Part shown: positions 26,498 through 40,352 of the stretch, piece after piece
How the letters are laid out: every line of letters begins with the position of its first letter
How positions within the stretch are numbered: position 1 is the first letter of the stretch
Assembly: GCA_013396915.1 (NCBI GenBank)
Contig: VWZL01000579.1
Location: 496,001 to 560,000, forward strand
DNA from: Stercorarius parasiticus
Taxonomy: Eukaryota > Chordata > Aves > Charadriiformes > Stercorariidae
Direction: 5' to 3'
DNA: 64,000 nucleotides
Program-made: the position numbers and the translations under genes
Notes under the pieces: generated by a model
Database searches by the model: none
What the model was told of the DNA's origin: nothing
The model's input: only the letters and a program-made list of their open reading frames with translations

Positions 26498-28735
26498 GAA
26501 TAGAATCATAGAATAGTTTGGGTTGGAAGGGACCTTTAAAGGTTATCTAGTCCAACCCCCCGACAATGAGCAGGGACATCTTCAACTAGATCAGGTTGCT
26601 CAGAGCCACGTCCAACCTGATCTTGAATGTTTCCAGGGATGGAGCATCTACCACCTCTCTGGGCAACCTGTGCCAGTGTTTCACCACCCACATTGTAAAA
26701 AATTTCTTCCTTATATTTAGTCTAAATCTACCCCCTTTTAGTTTAAAACTATTACCCCTTGTCCTACCTCAACAGGCCCCGCTAAAAGGTCTGTCCCCAT
26801 CTTTTTTATAAGCCACCTTTAAGTATTGAAAGGCCACAACAAGGTCTCACTGGAGCCTTCTCTTCTCCAGGCTGAACAACCCCAACCCTCTCAGCCTGTC
26901 CTCATAGGAGAGATGCTCCACCCCTCTGATCATTTTTGTGGCCCTCCTCTGGACCTGTTCCAACAGGTCCATGTCTTTCCATTGCTGAGGGCTCCAGAGC
27001 TGAACGCAGCACTCCAGGTGGGGTCTCAAAACAGCAGAGTAGAGGGGCAGAATCACCTCCCTCGACCTGCTGACCACGCTTCTTTTGATGCAGCCCAGGA
27101 TATGGTTGGCCTTCTGGGCTGCGAGTGCACATTATCAGCTCATGTCCAGCTTTTCATCCACCAGCACCCCCAGGTCCTTCTCAGCAGGGCTGCTCTCAAA
27201 CCCTTCACCCCCCAGCCTGTATTGACACCAGAGCTTGCTCTGACCCAGGTGCAGGACCCTGCGCTTGGCCTCGTTGAACCTCATGATGTTGACACGGGCT
27301 CACTTCTCAAGCTTGTCCAGGTCCCTCTGGATGGCATCTTGTTCCTCAGGTGTGTCAACCGCACCACTCAGCTTGGTGTCATCTGCAAACTTGCTGAGGG
27401 TGCACTCAATCCCACTGTCTATGTCCTTGATGAAGATAATAAACAGTAGTGGTCCCAATACAGACCCCTGAGGTACACTACTTGTCACCAGTCTCCATCT
27501 GGACATTAAGCCATTAACCACTACCCTCTGAATATGACCATCCAACCAATTCCTCATCCACCGAACAGTCCAACCATCAAATACATCTCTCTCCAATTCA
27601 GAGAGAAGGATGTTGTGGAGGACTTTGTCAAAGGCCTTACAGAAGTCCAGACAGACAACATCCATAGCTCTTCCCTTGTTCACTGATATAGTCACTTCAT
27701 CATAGAAGGCCACTAGGTTGGTCAAGGAGGACTTGCCCTTGGTGAAGCCATGCTGGCTGTCTCGCACCACGTCCCTGTCCACCATGTGCCTTAGCATAGC
27801 TTCTAGGAGGACCTATTACATGATCTTCCCAGACACAGTGCCGAGGCTGACAGGTCGGTAGTTCCCAGGGTCCTCCTTTCTACCCTTTTTAAAAATGGGT
27901 GCAATGTTTCCCTTTTTCCAGTCACCAAGGTCTTCACCTGACCACTATGAGTTTTCAAGTATCATGGAGAGTGGCTTGACAACTACATCAGCCAATTCCC
28001 TCAGGACACTGGGATGCACCTCATCAGGTCCCACAGACTTCTGTGTGGTCAGGTTCCTTAGCTGGTCATGAACCTGATCTCTTCCAGGGGGAGGAACTCT
28101 GCTCCCCCAGTCCCTGCCTTGCAGTCCATCCACTCAAGAGGTTTGGGAACAGAGGTTGCCAGTGAAAACTGAGGAAAAAAAATTGTTCAGTACCTCAGCC
28201 TTCTCCTTGATCATTGTTACCAGTTTGCCAGTCTTGCTCATCAGGGCGGGTATGCTATCTTTGACCATACTTTTCTGGCTGACCTACTTGTAGAAGCCCT
28301 TATTATTCTTTGCATCCCTTGTGAAGTTCAGCTCCAGCTGCACCTTGGCCTTCCTTACCCCATCCCTACACAACCAGGCAGTTGTGCACTTCCTGCTTGC
28401 CCTTTAATTTGACCAGCATGTCTTGACCAGCCATGCCAGACTCTTGGTCCTAATTTCTTACACCTGGGGACTGAGAGCTCTTGTGCTCTATGGAAAGCAT
28501 CCTTAAGGATCTGCCAGCTCTATTCTGTTCCCTTGTCCCTGAGGGCAGTTTCCCAGGGGATCCCTGTTGACTAAATCCTTGAAGAGATGGAATTTTGCTT
28601 TCTTAAAATTCAGGGTCCTGACTTTACTCTTTGCCCGACCCATAACCCTCAGGACTGCAAACTCCACCAGTGCATGATCACTGCAGCCCAGGCTGCCTCC
28701 AATCTTGACATCACCAATTAGCTCACTTAAAGCTC
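26498..28735 (-). mobile_element. CR1 LINE retrotransposon, 5'-truncated, minus orientation
   Basis: The left edge carries the reverse complement of the CR1 3' terminus (AGAATAGAATCATAGAATAG from 26501, then 'ttgggttggaagggacc' and 'ctagtccaac'). Reading the minus strand from right to left gives the C-terminal part of the endonuclease, a linker, reverse transcriptase with palm motifs, the post-RT domain and a 3' UTR. Full CR1 elements are about 4.5 kb, so this 2.2 kb copy lacks ORF1 and most of the endonuclease, as is usual after incomplete target-primed reverse transcription. No convincing target duplication is visible, which is normal for CR1. The right boundary near 28735 is estimated from where coding similarity fades. 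Confidence 0.95.
26586..28735 (-). pseudogene. CR1 ORF2 remnant: endonuclease end plus reverse transcriptase, inactivated
   Basis: In an intact element ORF2 supplies the APE-type endonuclease and reverse transcriptase for target-primed retrotransposition. Here the right end near 28660-28690 encodes a Ser-Asp-His motif in GCSDHALVEF, typical of the endonuclease C-terminus. The RT core lies in an open stretch of 165 codons at 27300-27797, with [11 protein letters not shown] (palm motif A region), [14 protein letters not shown] (motif B region) and the catalytic FADD (motif C). The post-RT part at 26847-27077 includes [21 protein letters not shown] and [10 protein letters not shown]. Disabling changes are one stop at 27945-27947, two consecutive stops at 27813-27818, a stop at 27300-27302 and two consecutive stops near 27137-27142. 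There are also frame changes between about 28200 and 28560. The original terminator is probably the TAG at 26586-26588. The copy cannot encode a working protein. Confidence 0.93.
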
Positions 28736-31700
28736 ACTTTTCCTAAGTGGATTTCCCAGATTTTCAGGCAGAAGGTTTCACAGAGTCAGGAACAGGAGTT
28801 AACTCTCCTGGTTTCCTGTTCAGTGACTTAATGAAGAGGCCATCCTGTCTCTTTTGCACATGTACATTGTATAATTCCTTTGGGGACCAAGGGGAGAGGA
28901 GATGGGCGTGCATACACACACCCATACGCATCAAAATGAACTACTATATGTGATACTGCAGACCATTTTTCATAGGACCCCTGCCAAAAAATAAACAATT
29001 GGCAGAAGATGTACATGAGTATCTGTTCACCCAAATATTCCCATTTAAATACTGCACACCTCACCGGGCTTTGCAGACGTTGGATTGAGGGATAATGAGA
29101 ATAGCACCAGGATTCCAATCATAGTATTTCCAGAGCAAATCTTGATCCATCCACAAATGCTCCATTTAATATCTCACCTAACAGTCTGCATAATCGTCAG
29201 CTATACTAAAATAAAAATCAATTTACAAACCAAAACTACCTAGGGAGGTTAGTCATCCAATGAGATATTCAACCGCATCTTTATATACTAAAACCCTTAA
29301 CAAATCTGCTTCTTTGTTTGCCTATGGGCTGAATTGTAAGAGGAGGTTAATCAAACTTCTCTAAATCACATGGGTGCTGTGGGAATTTATTAATGTTTAT
29401 AGCAAGTGCTTTGAACACGTATTGTAAAGCTGCTATTCAAGTTCTAAGTATTCAGCAGGTCTAGGTTTGCTCAGAAATTCTTGAACTCTTGAGGAATTTG
29501 ATCTGAGTTTCGACTGCAAGAAAACTTGAAACCAGTTGAGATTTGCCTGGTCTCACATTTCACTAAGCATTTAGCATAACTGATAACGATCCCTTCTGAT
29601 ATATGTTCCATTTCCTTGAGTCTTTTGGTTTACTTTCTAATGGCTGGTCAACATAAACACGTGGCACTGCTTTTGCAAGAGAAATGTGCCCCTAGCAAGT
29701 TGCTCTAGGCATCTTACACACTCATGTGTTTCGTGTATTGTAAGCCCAGCCTGTTCAGACATTTTTGATACTTAAAATATAGCTTCATTAAGAGCCATCT
29801 TAGAGCACACCACTGTGTTGAGTAAAAAAAAACCTACAGAAATATACATCTTGTTGTCTGAAACAAGTGATAAAAGTGAACTGAGTGCAGTTATGCTACA
29901 AGTGCAGAGCCTATCACATCCTCATTTCATCTGTCTTCCATAAAGAACTTTCATCCCTAGAAGACTCTTGAGGAGCGTGAGGAAGCTTTCCAGAGCTCAC
30001 AGAATTGAGCGAAACTCTAGAGGCCCAAAGCCAGCAGCAGATTCCCATTGAGTCACCGCTTTAGTCTTTGTCACTCAGCTGACTGCAAACAACTACATAC
30101 TCACAGCATTACAGATGTGTTTCTGACTGTCCTGTTACAGCTAGGATGCACATTTTGTAGCCTGCCTCCTCCCACCTAAATCTAGCTCTGTTTAGAAGAG
30201 ACATTAAGCTAAGTGCTCACAGTATCTAAGTAAACTCCAAAGTACAGAATGGGACTTTGGCTCTTAACCGCATCCATCTAAGACCCTCACAGAGCACAAG
30301 CTAACACAAAGTTCAGCAATGCTTATATGTTAATTACTGAACAGTTCAACCAAAGCTACCTGTCTCTGTCTAAATCACCCTTGTGCAACACAGTTTGAAA
30401 AGAAAAAAAAAATCAGAGGCAAAGTATGCCTTTTTCTTTAGCAATAATAACATACGGCCTAATGCTAGAAATATTGGCATTATCCAAAAAGCATTGAAAT
30501 CCAGAAAAATCAGTAAGGATCCCTTTTTCCATATACATTTAAGTAATTTTGCACCCCTTTCTCAGCTTCAGCTCAGCAGATCACATCCACATCCAGTATC
30601 TTACAGAACCTGTGTATGTGTCACTTAATATCCAAATAAACTCTAAACATGGTATCTTACCATTTTGAAGAAATATCAAGTACAAACACATGCCAAGATT
30701 TTCCTGCCATGTACACAGTAATTTTGGTAGTATTTTTCCACCAGTTATAAATATCCAAGATATCAGGCAAAAACGACACAATATTCTGTGCAATAATTAA
30801 GAATGAGCAAAGCACCATACAAAACCTGATGGTCAATGAATCACATGGGTATCTTTGACACTTCTTTTTCTCTACAGGGTGCCATTCCTCAAGCCACGCT
30901 TCCTTGGCAAAGCCTTCTCCTGATAGGAGAAGCCATAAAACCTCAATCTCACAGCACACTTCTAGTCAAACACCCCTCTCTTCCTCCAAAGTCTAATTCC
31001 TACCATAATTTTTGTGGCAAGTAGTCCTTTATTTCTTCCTTTATAAGGTCAGGTCTCCTCACAAGTCTCCGTACAATAACACCTTCCTAAAAACTTCACC
31101 CATGTGACGATGATGATTCCTTCTCCTCCTTATATGACCTTCCCCTGAGTGTTTTAATTCCCTGCAGCTGTGATCCTTACTGAACCCTATTGTCTGCCTT
31201 CTACCCTTTCCCTGACTCATGTGTCGTGTTTTTTAACCCCGACCCAATCAGGACAATTTGCCTGTACACAGAATGTATTCTTTTTCCTTAGATATTTGTT
31301 TGCTTGTGTGATTTATTCCTCCTCTCACCTCTAACATTACCAAAGTCCCCAAAGACATTAAAACGTGCTGTTGAAAAAGTCAATAGGTATGACCTGATTT
31401 GTACGTCCTCCAAAACAAGGTTGATGTAAAGTGGTTGTTGCCATCTGCCATCAAATAGAGGGAAAACTCAACTACATCTAAAGCACAATGAGGAAATATT
31501 AAGGATTATTAATGAAAAAAAGCTGTGAACTGCTGCAGCTTAGCTATTGCTTTGCAGTGCATTAGCCTTTTCTGCAACACTGGCAGAAATTCCAAAATTT
31601 CTGAAGGGGTGGGTAGACATAAAGGAAAATACTCATTATGAACCAGGGTCTTTTGCTTCTAGCCCCCTACTAAAATCAGGGACTTAACTCAAGACACCCT

Positions 31701-34700
31701 GAAGTTGCTCAATTCTCCATTAAGTTCGATCATTCATCTGTAACAAAATCACTAACCTTTTCAGTGTGTCAGTTTGGGGTACCTGAAACAGAGAAATATA
31801 AAATCTGCTGGTCACTTTAAAATCTTTATCCTATAATGACCTGAGATGAGAAATGACTGGCTTGGGTCCCTAATCCTGCAGCCTCCGAAAAACTGAGGTC
31901 TTGACTTTGAGCTCCCTAATAACCACACCAGCTGTAGTTGAGATGATTCATAGATTTTCCAACCATTAAGATAATTCAATCTGTTTGAGTAACACAACGC
32001 TTACATGGTAGTTCATGCAGCACAATGGATCATAAACCATGCTGTAATTTTACTATTTCTAGAACAAAAACTATTTAAGTGACTAAAACTGAAGGAAATA
32101 AATTGAAGTTATAAGGCGCACGCATGTAGAATTGTCTTTAAACAGAATGTCCCTTGGCAATGGCTGAATTCCAGCACAGGGGTTTCTTAATGAGTCTTTT
32201 TAAAAGTCATCTGATTCTGAATTACCATCTTTTCCTAATCTCAGATTCTAGCCTGCAAACTGTCACGCTAGGAAGGACAAATAGTTTAAGTTTATGCACT
32301 CCCCAGAGCGTATAATCTTGGTAGGGCAGCTGCGTTGCAGTAAGCAGGCTGCTTTATTATGTATTACAGATTGCTCCTGATCTGTGCAAGTCCTGTCACA
32401 GGAAAAAAAGTCAAGCAAGAGAGGAAGAATGTAGAGCTTTCAGCAGAGGGAGGTATTGACACAGCATATAACTCCAAGGGAGGGGATCTGAGACTGACTG
32501 TTTCAGTGCCTGGTTACAGTTAGAGGCCATAGCCCTCCTCTAGCAGCTCTTTTTTCTTTTTTAAGGGAATAGCCTGCCCTTAAACATCTTTGCTGATGTT
32601 GTTTTCCTGTTTGCAGATGTTGAGTTGCATTCTGTTGTCAGTTGAAAAAAAAAAATAAATGAGAGGGTGGGGGGAAAGGAAACAGAGACATAAATTTAAA
32701 GAGAGAAGCCTCTGGTCACCAAAAATAGCCACGGCAGATAGTGTAACTAAAACCTGCCTGGTGCCTACGCTGTCAGCGCAGAGCACAGGGCAAAGTTACA
32801 TAATATTTTCCACATTTATTTCAAGCAGGGCAGCCTGCCAGCTTGATAGATTTCTAGAAAGGGTGGGAGAGAGAGAGTAGTTTGATTCACAGACTGCTGT
32901 ATTTACAGCTCACCCCACAGCCGCTGCCTTCCCCTCTTTGGGCGTTTACCTTTGCAGTTTGCCAGACACCAGTGTGAGCATAACCCTGATATAGAAAGTA
33001 AGTCACTCTTCAGACTGTCTAAAGCACTACAGCTGCACAAGTTGCCTTTGCTTTTCTTGTTTTGAGGGTGCTGGCATGCACTGATTTGCCGAAAGCTCAG
33101 TTGTTGTCTAAATCCAGAAATTACCAGTAGGAAAAGCGCCTCGACAAAAAGATGAGGAGGGAAGGGAGCTTCAGCTTCTGATCCTTCACTGCCCTCACCT
33201 TCAGCAACAGACTCCAAAAAGTGGAGTCTTTAGAAAGAAAAGGTTTCTGCAAAACTGTTGAAACAAAAGTTAATCCATGACCAGTTAAGGTTAGAAATGG
33301 GCGTGATTCTCCAAAATGGACCTGAATTTTCTCAAAAGGCAGAGCTGTTCTGATCGAGTGCCTGAGTGAAACCAGCTACATAGTTTCCTGTGAGGAATTG
33401 CTAGGAAAGGCATAATTATATGAAAAACATTCATAAAGAACAGCCATACAAATGACTAAATGAACAGTTCTGTGTTATGTGTGACAGCACAATCCCTAAA
33501 GCAAAGCATTGCCCTGCATATTTCCTGCATTTATTCTATATTTTCTTTACATGTGGCAGGTTCTCCATTGGGACTTCTCAAATACCTCATTAAGATTTTA
33601 CTATTGCTGGCAAGCAAAAACATTGCAGCTTCCCATCAAAGATAGACAGGGAAAATGACTAGAAAAATTGCAAACAAAAAAGTCTGTTTCCTACGTCCAA
33701 CTTGCATGAAGAGAAAAAGGAGATGAAAGAAAGGGAAAAAATAGAACACTGATATTACTGTAATAAACCCAGTATGTTGTCCATAAACCAGACTACAGAA
33801 AACAGAGGTTAAGACTATATCCTTCCCTCTCCCATCCATAATGTATACATACCACCATATACGACTTGGTAGGAATATTTGAATGGGATCGAATGGAAAA
33901 ATGAGTTGGGCCAATTCTCACCAAACTGAAATGTACCTACACAGCAAAAAAGTTGCTAATACATTTATGTAGTGCCAGTATCATTAAATCAAACTATTCC
34001 TCCAAACCAAGTTGCTCTGACCATGTTTTTTTAAACGAAGAAAGTAAGAGGATGCCAGCTAAATGCCAACATGTCATAATTTTAACCTGCAAAGAAGAGA
34101 TCTTCCCAGACCAACATGGAGATAAAACAAAAGCACAGTCCATGAAACAATGCAATGATGTCAAGTGAGGTGTAATATTTCCTCTTACTAGTAACATTGT
34201 GTGCCTTGAGAGTAATGCCTTTGAGCCTGAAATCATCCTCCAAAACAAAATCTTTCCTTTCAACATTGGTCTCATCAATAGTTTACAACCGGAGTTTACT
34301 GGCTTTGGTTATAACGACCTCCCAAAAAAATGTAGGGGGGAGACAATCTTTAAAGAGTATTTTTGTTTCTTATGACCATGCTTAAAAGGAATCCCTCAAT
34401 TTCTTTTCTATCTTGGATGACATTTTATCATTTCCACATTTTTTCCAGTCCAAACTTGGAGAGTCCACACACTGGCAAAATCTATAAATCTACCCAGAGA
34501 GAACTCAGTATCCTCTTCTTTACCCATGAAAAGGAGCCTAGTTTTAATAAATTAAAATAAATAGCATTGAACTTACAGGATCAATTGTGAGATAAAAAAA
34601 AATACATCCTAGTATTTGGAAAAGAGTAACCTATTCACAAACTGATAGAATAAATCATCTCTAACACAATAAGTAATGAGATTATGTAGCATCATCCAAC

Positions 34701-34921
34701 TGTAACATTTTTTTTCCACAATGTTATATTGCCATTCATTGAGTTTTCTGAATATTTAAACATCAAATAATGAAGAGTGGCAAGAAGGGAAAATAGAAGT
34801 GGAGGCAGAAGTTTGCTGGGGGGAAAGAACACAAAATCAGAAAAAAATGGAAAAATGGAAATCGGGATGTTTGAGGAGAGCTGAGTCAGACCCCGAAGAA
34901 CAGAGAGAAACTAGGACAATA
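28736..34921. other. AT-rich non-coding block
   Basis: No gene, RNA gene or clear transposon was recognised. Open frames are 104 codons or fewer. The stretch 32450-33230 is somewhat richer in G+C than its surroundings and includes a long A-run near 32645-32655, but it shows no promoter-like CpG density. The block is probably intron or intergenic DNA. Confidence 0.55.
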
Positions 34922-35005
34922 GGCTGGGACACAAAGATGCTGGTTCAATTCCAGACTCAGCCACAAACTCTGCAGCAAGCTGTATGATTTACTTGGAGCC
35001 TCAAC
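34922..35005 (+). mobile_element. Probable MIR-like tRNA-derived SINE relic
   Basis: GGTTCAATTCC at 34942-34952 resembles a tRNA-type B box. It is followed by an equivalent of the ancient SINE phrase 'cagctcagccac..actctgtgtgaccttgga': CAGACTCAGCCACAAACTCT, then GTATGATTTACTTGGAGCC. The element is short, diverged and without a poly(A) tail or target duplication. It could be another amniote tRNA-SINE of similar structure. Confidence 0.45.
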
Positions 35006-38000
35006 AAGCTCGTGGTGAAAGGGGACAAAAACCTTCCACCTCAGGGAAGGACAAGTTGTGACTATGAGGCGCAAAGTGTGTGTATGACCACCATGCTATG
35101 AGGTATGCGAGGGACATACCCCATTTGGCGCTAAACAATAGCTGAGGGACAAGATGCAGAATCTGCACAGTTCCACAACAAAGTCAGCCAGGTCTCCTCA
35201 GCACCAGTGTTACCACCAAAGTTATTGCCAGACAGGAATATGCACTGCAATTTCAGTGCAAAGTTTGCGGTCACTATGTTGTAGCTTCATAAATACTCAC
35301 AATAAGGTTTGCCAAAGCTCTGGTTTTTACTTCTGCTGCAGAACGACACTAAATTGTGGTTCTCCTTCTGGGATTTGAGCTAATATATCTGCTTTGTGAC
35401 GTACTCTACCATGTAGAAGTAAAGTCACATAATGAACCATTCACTCAAAGGAGTTTAAAAGTAGAATATACATTCTGTTATCTCTCAAAGGGAGAAGAAT
35501 TTATCACCGCAGTTCCTAAGGCGCTAGTAAATATGTTACACGTTGTAAATGCACACTTCCCTTTGCTTTTGGCAGTAACTAAACAAAATTTATTTAAAAT
35601 GTAATTTACCTTCTGCTATTCCAGTACTTTAGAGTTCATATTCCTCAGTCTTCAGAAAAGTAAATTCAAAAGTTGTAGCTAGACAGTAGGACACAGGAAG
35701 GCACTGCAGTTCCCAGGGGAGGGCATGCCCTTTCACCACATCCTGTCCGCGTCCTCAGGTAGGACCAGTCTGACCATCGCTTTCCTCACCCAACATATGC
35801 TCCTACCTGGCTGTTCTCAGAAGGGAAGTGTACGGTGAGAGCCACAGTGTTGTTGAACAGGCCCTGGACTAGACACAGGAACTGGGACCTGCTGAGCTGC
35901 AGGTCCTTTCACTGCCCCTTTCACTGCCACAGTCTTAGTGCTGGGATGTTGGATACAGCACTGGGTTTTGACATGGCTGGATAATGTCATCTGCATTTAC
36001 TGCAATTATTAATATAGGGCTTTCTATTTTAACTACAGAAATATTCTGTTAGCCCGAAAAGCGATTACAAACTTTAATTAAATTCTGAACTTGTGGAAAC
36101 TATTTAAATGTTCACAGGCAGCCTCTCTCTTCTGATTGAAAATGAACTTGGGTCTTCCCAATGGTGTGGGAAAACTCTTTTAAAGATATTTCTCTTTATT
36201 GAGGCTGGGTTTCCATTATATATTTATTTTTATTACAAGGCAATATTTCTAGACTAAATATTATTGTTTACATAGTGATATAAATATGTAGGGCACTTCA
36301 AAAACTATAAAGCAGAGTAGCCCCAAAAGCTTTTCATTTATTGACATAGCGTTGCAAGGTGACAAGTGCCCTGAATTTCCACTGAAACTATTGTGTAATA
36401 GGAGTTCTCATCACCTTGTAGGAAATGAAAGATACGCATACTCACTTAAATACACTGTGTTATATTGCTAGAGGAAGTAATTTCATCTAGGCCAGCCAAT
36501 AGAATAGTTTACAAAGCGATATGCAAAGTTGTAAGTCAGGAGGCAACAGTGGGGTTTTTTGACAGTTGGAGCAATTTTCCCTTATGTCAAGCAAGATGCC
36601 AGCAGCTATGTTACCTCCTAGCAGAGGGCTGTTAGTGTGGCTCCACCACCAGGTAGGAGGCTGAGATCTCTGCCATGCAGTCAATCACAACACGAACTCC
36701 TCAAAACCAGAGTGCTTAACATCTTTAGCACACAGTCATAATGAACTCACAAAGTAGTATCTGACCAAGATCATTCAAGATTGGTGTTGTCCCAGTAAGA
36801 CAAGTTCTATCTTAACAACAATACCATATAGCTCTAATTTCCACCATAATTCCACCAGACAAAGAAAGCAGAAAATATGTCTTTTCTAAAACCACACATA
36901 ACTCATAATCAAGTTACTCCTGCAGCATTATCATAAACACAAAATATATGGACTTTAGGACTGCAGAAAACTGCCTTTGGCAAGGTGGCCCTCTGGTCTT
37001 AAATTCCTAAACAAATGTACTTTCACATCTACCTCCGTGCTAAGGGTTATGGGGTAAGGTGAGAAGGTTGGTTCCCAGAGCAATGTGAAAGTTGGATGCC
37101 TCGTGACGTTGGAGTTTGGTGTAAGCTGATCCTCCTCACAACTGGTCATAACACACGTTGCCAGGACAAGGCAATGACTGGCCTTTATGTGGTTTCACAG
37201 CATTACCAGGTTAGCAGGAATTACAGGGATTTCCACTGCCTAGTGCCTTTTATATACAGGTCCTGGGCCCTTCTCCTTCCTAAAGGAACAGATCTTCTCC
37301 CAAAGGGTACGCAGGCACCGGCACCGTCTCACAGAGCAGTTTGGACACCCCGTGGAAAAGATGTTGTGTATATGTAGCTCTTCAATATACACAGAGCATT
37401 CCAAGAAACGGATATAGCAACCACAAAACGTAACTCCATTCTGTCCTTAATCAGGCAGAGTCTAGCCTCAGCCTGACTTAAATTCTTACATGTTTTCTTT
37501 AGTTAGGGTTCTCTGCACAGAATGGGGTAATATGCCAAAAAAACAGAAGAGGCAAATGTAGAAGGGAAAACAACAGACAATGGCATAGAAGCATGTGTAA
37601 ATTAAGACATAAATCTCACTTCAGCTTTGCACATTCCCGCTAAGTATAACCCAGTTATACTCCCTTCTCCTGGCACGAGCTGAAGGATTTCATACATTAG
37701 AAGTGTATCATATTACTTTTTCACCTATAATCAATTTTCATTTTCTCTTTGACAGTCAAAAAATTCCAACTGGGCAAAGTACTTTAAAAATCTGCTTATA
37801 TATACCTTGCTTCTCTATATTAATTTTAAAAGATTGACTTAATTACTTGTCATTTGTTTGCACTGCTAGTACAGTGAAATGTAAAGGAAAACAAAGAACT
37901 TCCACCAAAAAGAAAAATTCTCAAATGATATCTTAATTATAGTAACACCTACATCTGCTTATTTGGGGTATAAAGTGGATCTAACTTGGAGTCCAAAACT

Positions 38001-40352
38001 GGGGATTCTGCAGAAATGTGTCTAGATTCCTTTTGTGTCAAAGACAAAACCATTTTTCTAATGTGTCAGAAGATCATAAAGTTGCAGTTAGCTTTTTTCA
38101 CTCAGTTGTTCTACTATACATTTGATATTTAAAAGGCACATATGGCCACACAGATTTAGGGGGTACAAATTAAACACAGCTATTAGATTCTCCTATCACA
38201 GTTTGCAAACTAATTCAGCCTCATTAGGAAAAGAGCTTTGTAACAAACCAATGTAACCACTAAAACTGAAAGGAGACTGAAACCCACAACATCCAGAGGA
38301 TGTTACAGCTAGCATTAGAAGACGTGAGAAGAAAGAACTGAAGAAACAGGTCACTCTCTGCAACTTAAGAGTGCCTACTGCCTAGACTAATACAGCCTCA
38401 TGCAGCTGAGGAGGTCTGATGGCACAGTTCATCACCAGGTTCAGTGGGCAGCAATAACCATATGGCAGCAACAAGTCCTGGGTACCATCCTGAAACAAAT
38501 GAAAGTACAGATCCCAACCAGACTCTTATTCCTCTTTTTGGTTCTGCAAAACTGAGACACAACCCTGTAGGCCACTTTTGTGGCTCTTCCCATTTACAGG
38601 CTCCCAGATTCCTTGAGGATATGAAAGCACAGTTGCATTTTTTGAGAGGAAGAGGAAAAAAACCAAACCAAACCAGACAAGAAAAGAGAGACAAAAACTA
38701 CCCATGTACTTATATTCCCCGCCAAAAAAATGCAAAATCCAGCAAGTGCGGGAGTAGGTAAGCAGGACAGTTCTGGTCAAAACTCTTATTTACAATGTGG
38801 TTTTCACCACCTAAACACCCTAAACTACCTCTGCTTGGATTCAGTGGCAGGTGACCCTTTTCCAGACTGCTCAGTCCACAGAAAGCTGTCACAAAATGTT
38901 CCCCCTGGATTTACAGCTACATGTGCAAAATGAGCTCTGTGATCTTCTGCCTTTGGGGATCCTGTTAAGTGAGCACTACGCCATAGCCCCACGTACCCCG
39001 AGGGCAAACTATAACATCACCGTTGTTAAAACTGTTCATTCCAATTTGTCAAAGATTTCCATTTCACAGATGAGGAACCAAAAGCAAAACTGGACCTTTA
39101 GGTCCAGTCCCTTCATTTGTGGCAGCTAAGTCCCATTCCTAAACCAAAACACATTCCCAGGGTGATGCTTGCTGTAAGTAGTAAAATAGCATGGTTAGGC
39201 ACATCTACAATCCATGAGATAACACTGCTCACACCTCCTCTTTTTCCCCAAAGGGAACAGATACATCCATCCCTATTCTGATTCCATGTAGTGCGAGACA
39301 TATTACCTATTTTCTGATCATGGAGGTTGTGATTTTCCAAATTGTGCAGAGAAAAAACATAGCCTGGCAGAGTATTTAAACACCCATCATTTGTAATTAC
39401 TGCAGACAGTAGGGAGTGAAATCCTGCAGAAGGCACAACTCCTGAATGCAAACCAGAAAGAAGTAAATACATATCTGCTAAAGAATCATCAATGCCTGCA
39501 CCGGGATGCCTGAGAACTATTTCTTGGTTCAGTGGATCATACCTCTAATGAAATGGTCACTACTTATTGAAGATCTGAATAAAATAAATGTACTTTTGCT
39601 TTGCATGCACCAAATTCAGAGGCAGCAATGAAGCAATGATGGAGGCTCACTGTGCAGCGTGCAGCAAGTGTGCCACAGAGACCAAACCTCAGGTGCTGCT
39701 GGAACATGTTGTGCTCTTCAGCCTCTCATCACCTGCTGCTATTGGCTGACTCCAGGTATCAGATGGAAATATCACACCGCAGCTCACCCAAAACTGCACC
39801 CACTCTTTCACGGCAACAGACATTTATGACTTGCAGTTTGCGTCATTTATGCCCCCTAACAACAAGAGCCTGCAAATCTGCCTGCATTTGCAAAGTAACC
39901 AAACTGCCTTATCTAGAAGTGCATGCTTTCTTGTGGGTTTTTTAAGAAAATCTTTATTCTGGCATCTTTTTTTAAAAAAAGGTTCTTGATTTCACAGTGA
40001 TGATAATATTCTTTTGAGAGACATTTTGTTCATAAAATCCTCCTTTAAAAATCCTACTCCTAAAAGAACCGGCAACATTAGGACAGCGTTATCCTCAGCG
40101 TAGATGGCAGTTTAATGAGTTGAGATATCTTGGACAGTTTGTTTTGCCAGTATTTGCTAAGGTAGTGGAAAAATAAAACAGAAATCTGTAATTTCATTCC
40201 AAGTCTAGGCATCCTGAGGCCCGACATTGCACAGGTTCTTCTGCACATTTTCTTCCAAAAATTTTGCTCTTTTGGTCTTAGTTGCATTCCCAAGAGGCAC
40301 CAGTTCTAAACTTTCCCGCACCTGAGAGGAGATGGAATCCTTCTCTTCAGGG
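35006..40352. other. AT-rich non-coding block
   Basis: No gene or definite transposon was recognised. Open frames reach 119 codons (minus, 39113-39472), without known motifs. A short (AAACC)n run lies at 38661-38674. A modest CpG cluster of four or five sites falls in 37300-37355. The wording 'catttcacagatgaggaa' near 39058 recalls MIR/L2 3' sequence but is too short to call. Confidence 0.55.

Noticed and set aside
26826..27449. 207-codon open frame on the plus strand
   Set aside because: It is antisense to the CR1 reverse transcriptase and post-RT region; the coding strand is minus, where the RT motifs are found.
31110..31183. C/D-box snoRNA candidate (ATGATGA at 31110-31116, CTGA at 31180-31183)
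   Set aside because: There is no terminal stem joining the sequences outside the boxes, and no internal C'/D' boxes were seen.
39055..39085. MIR/L2-like wording 'catttcacagatgaggaa'
   Set aside because: The match is under 20 bases and the expected flanking segments are missing.
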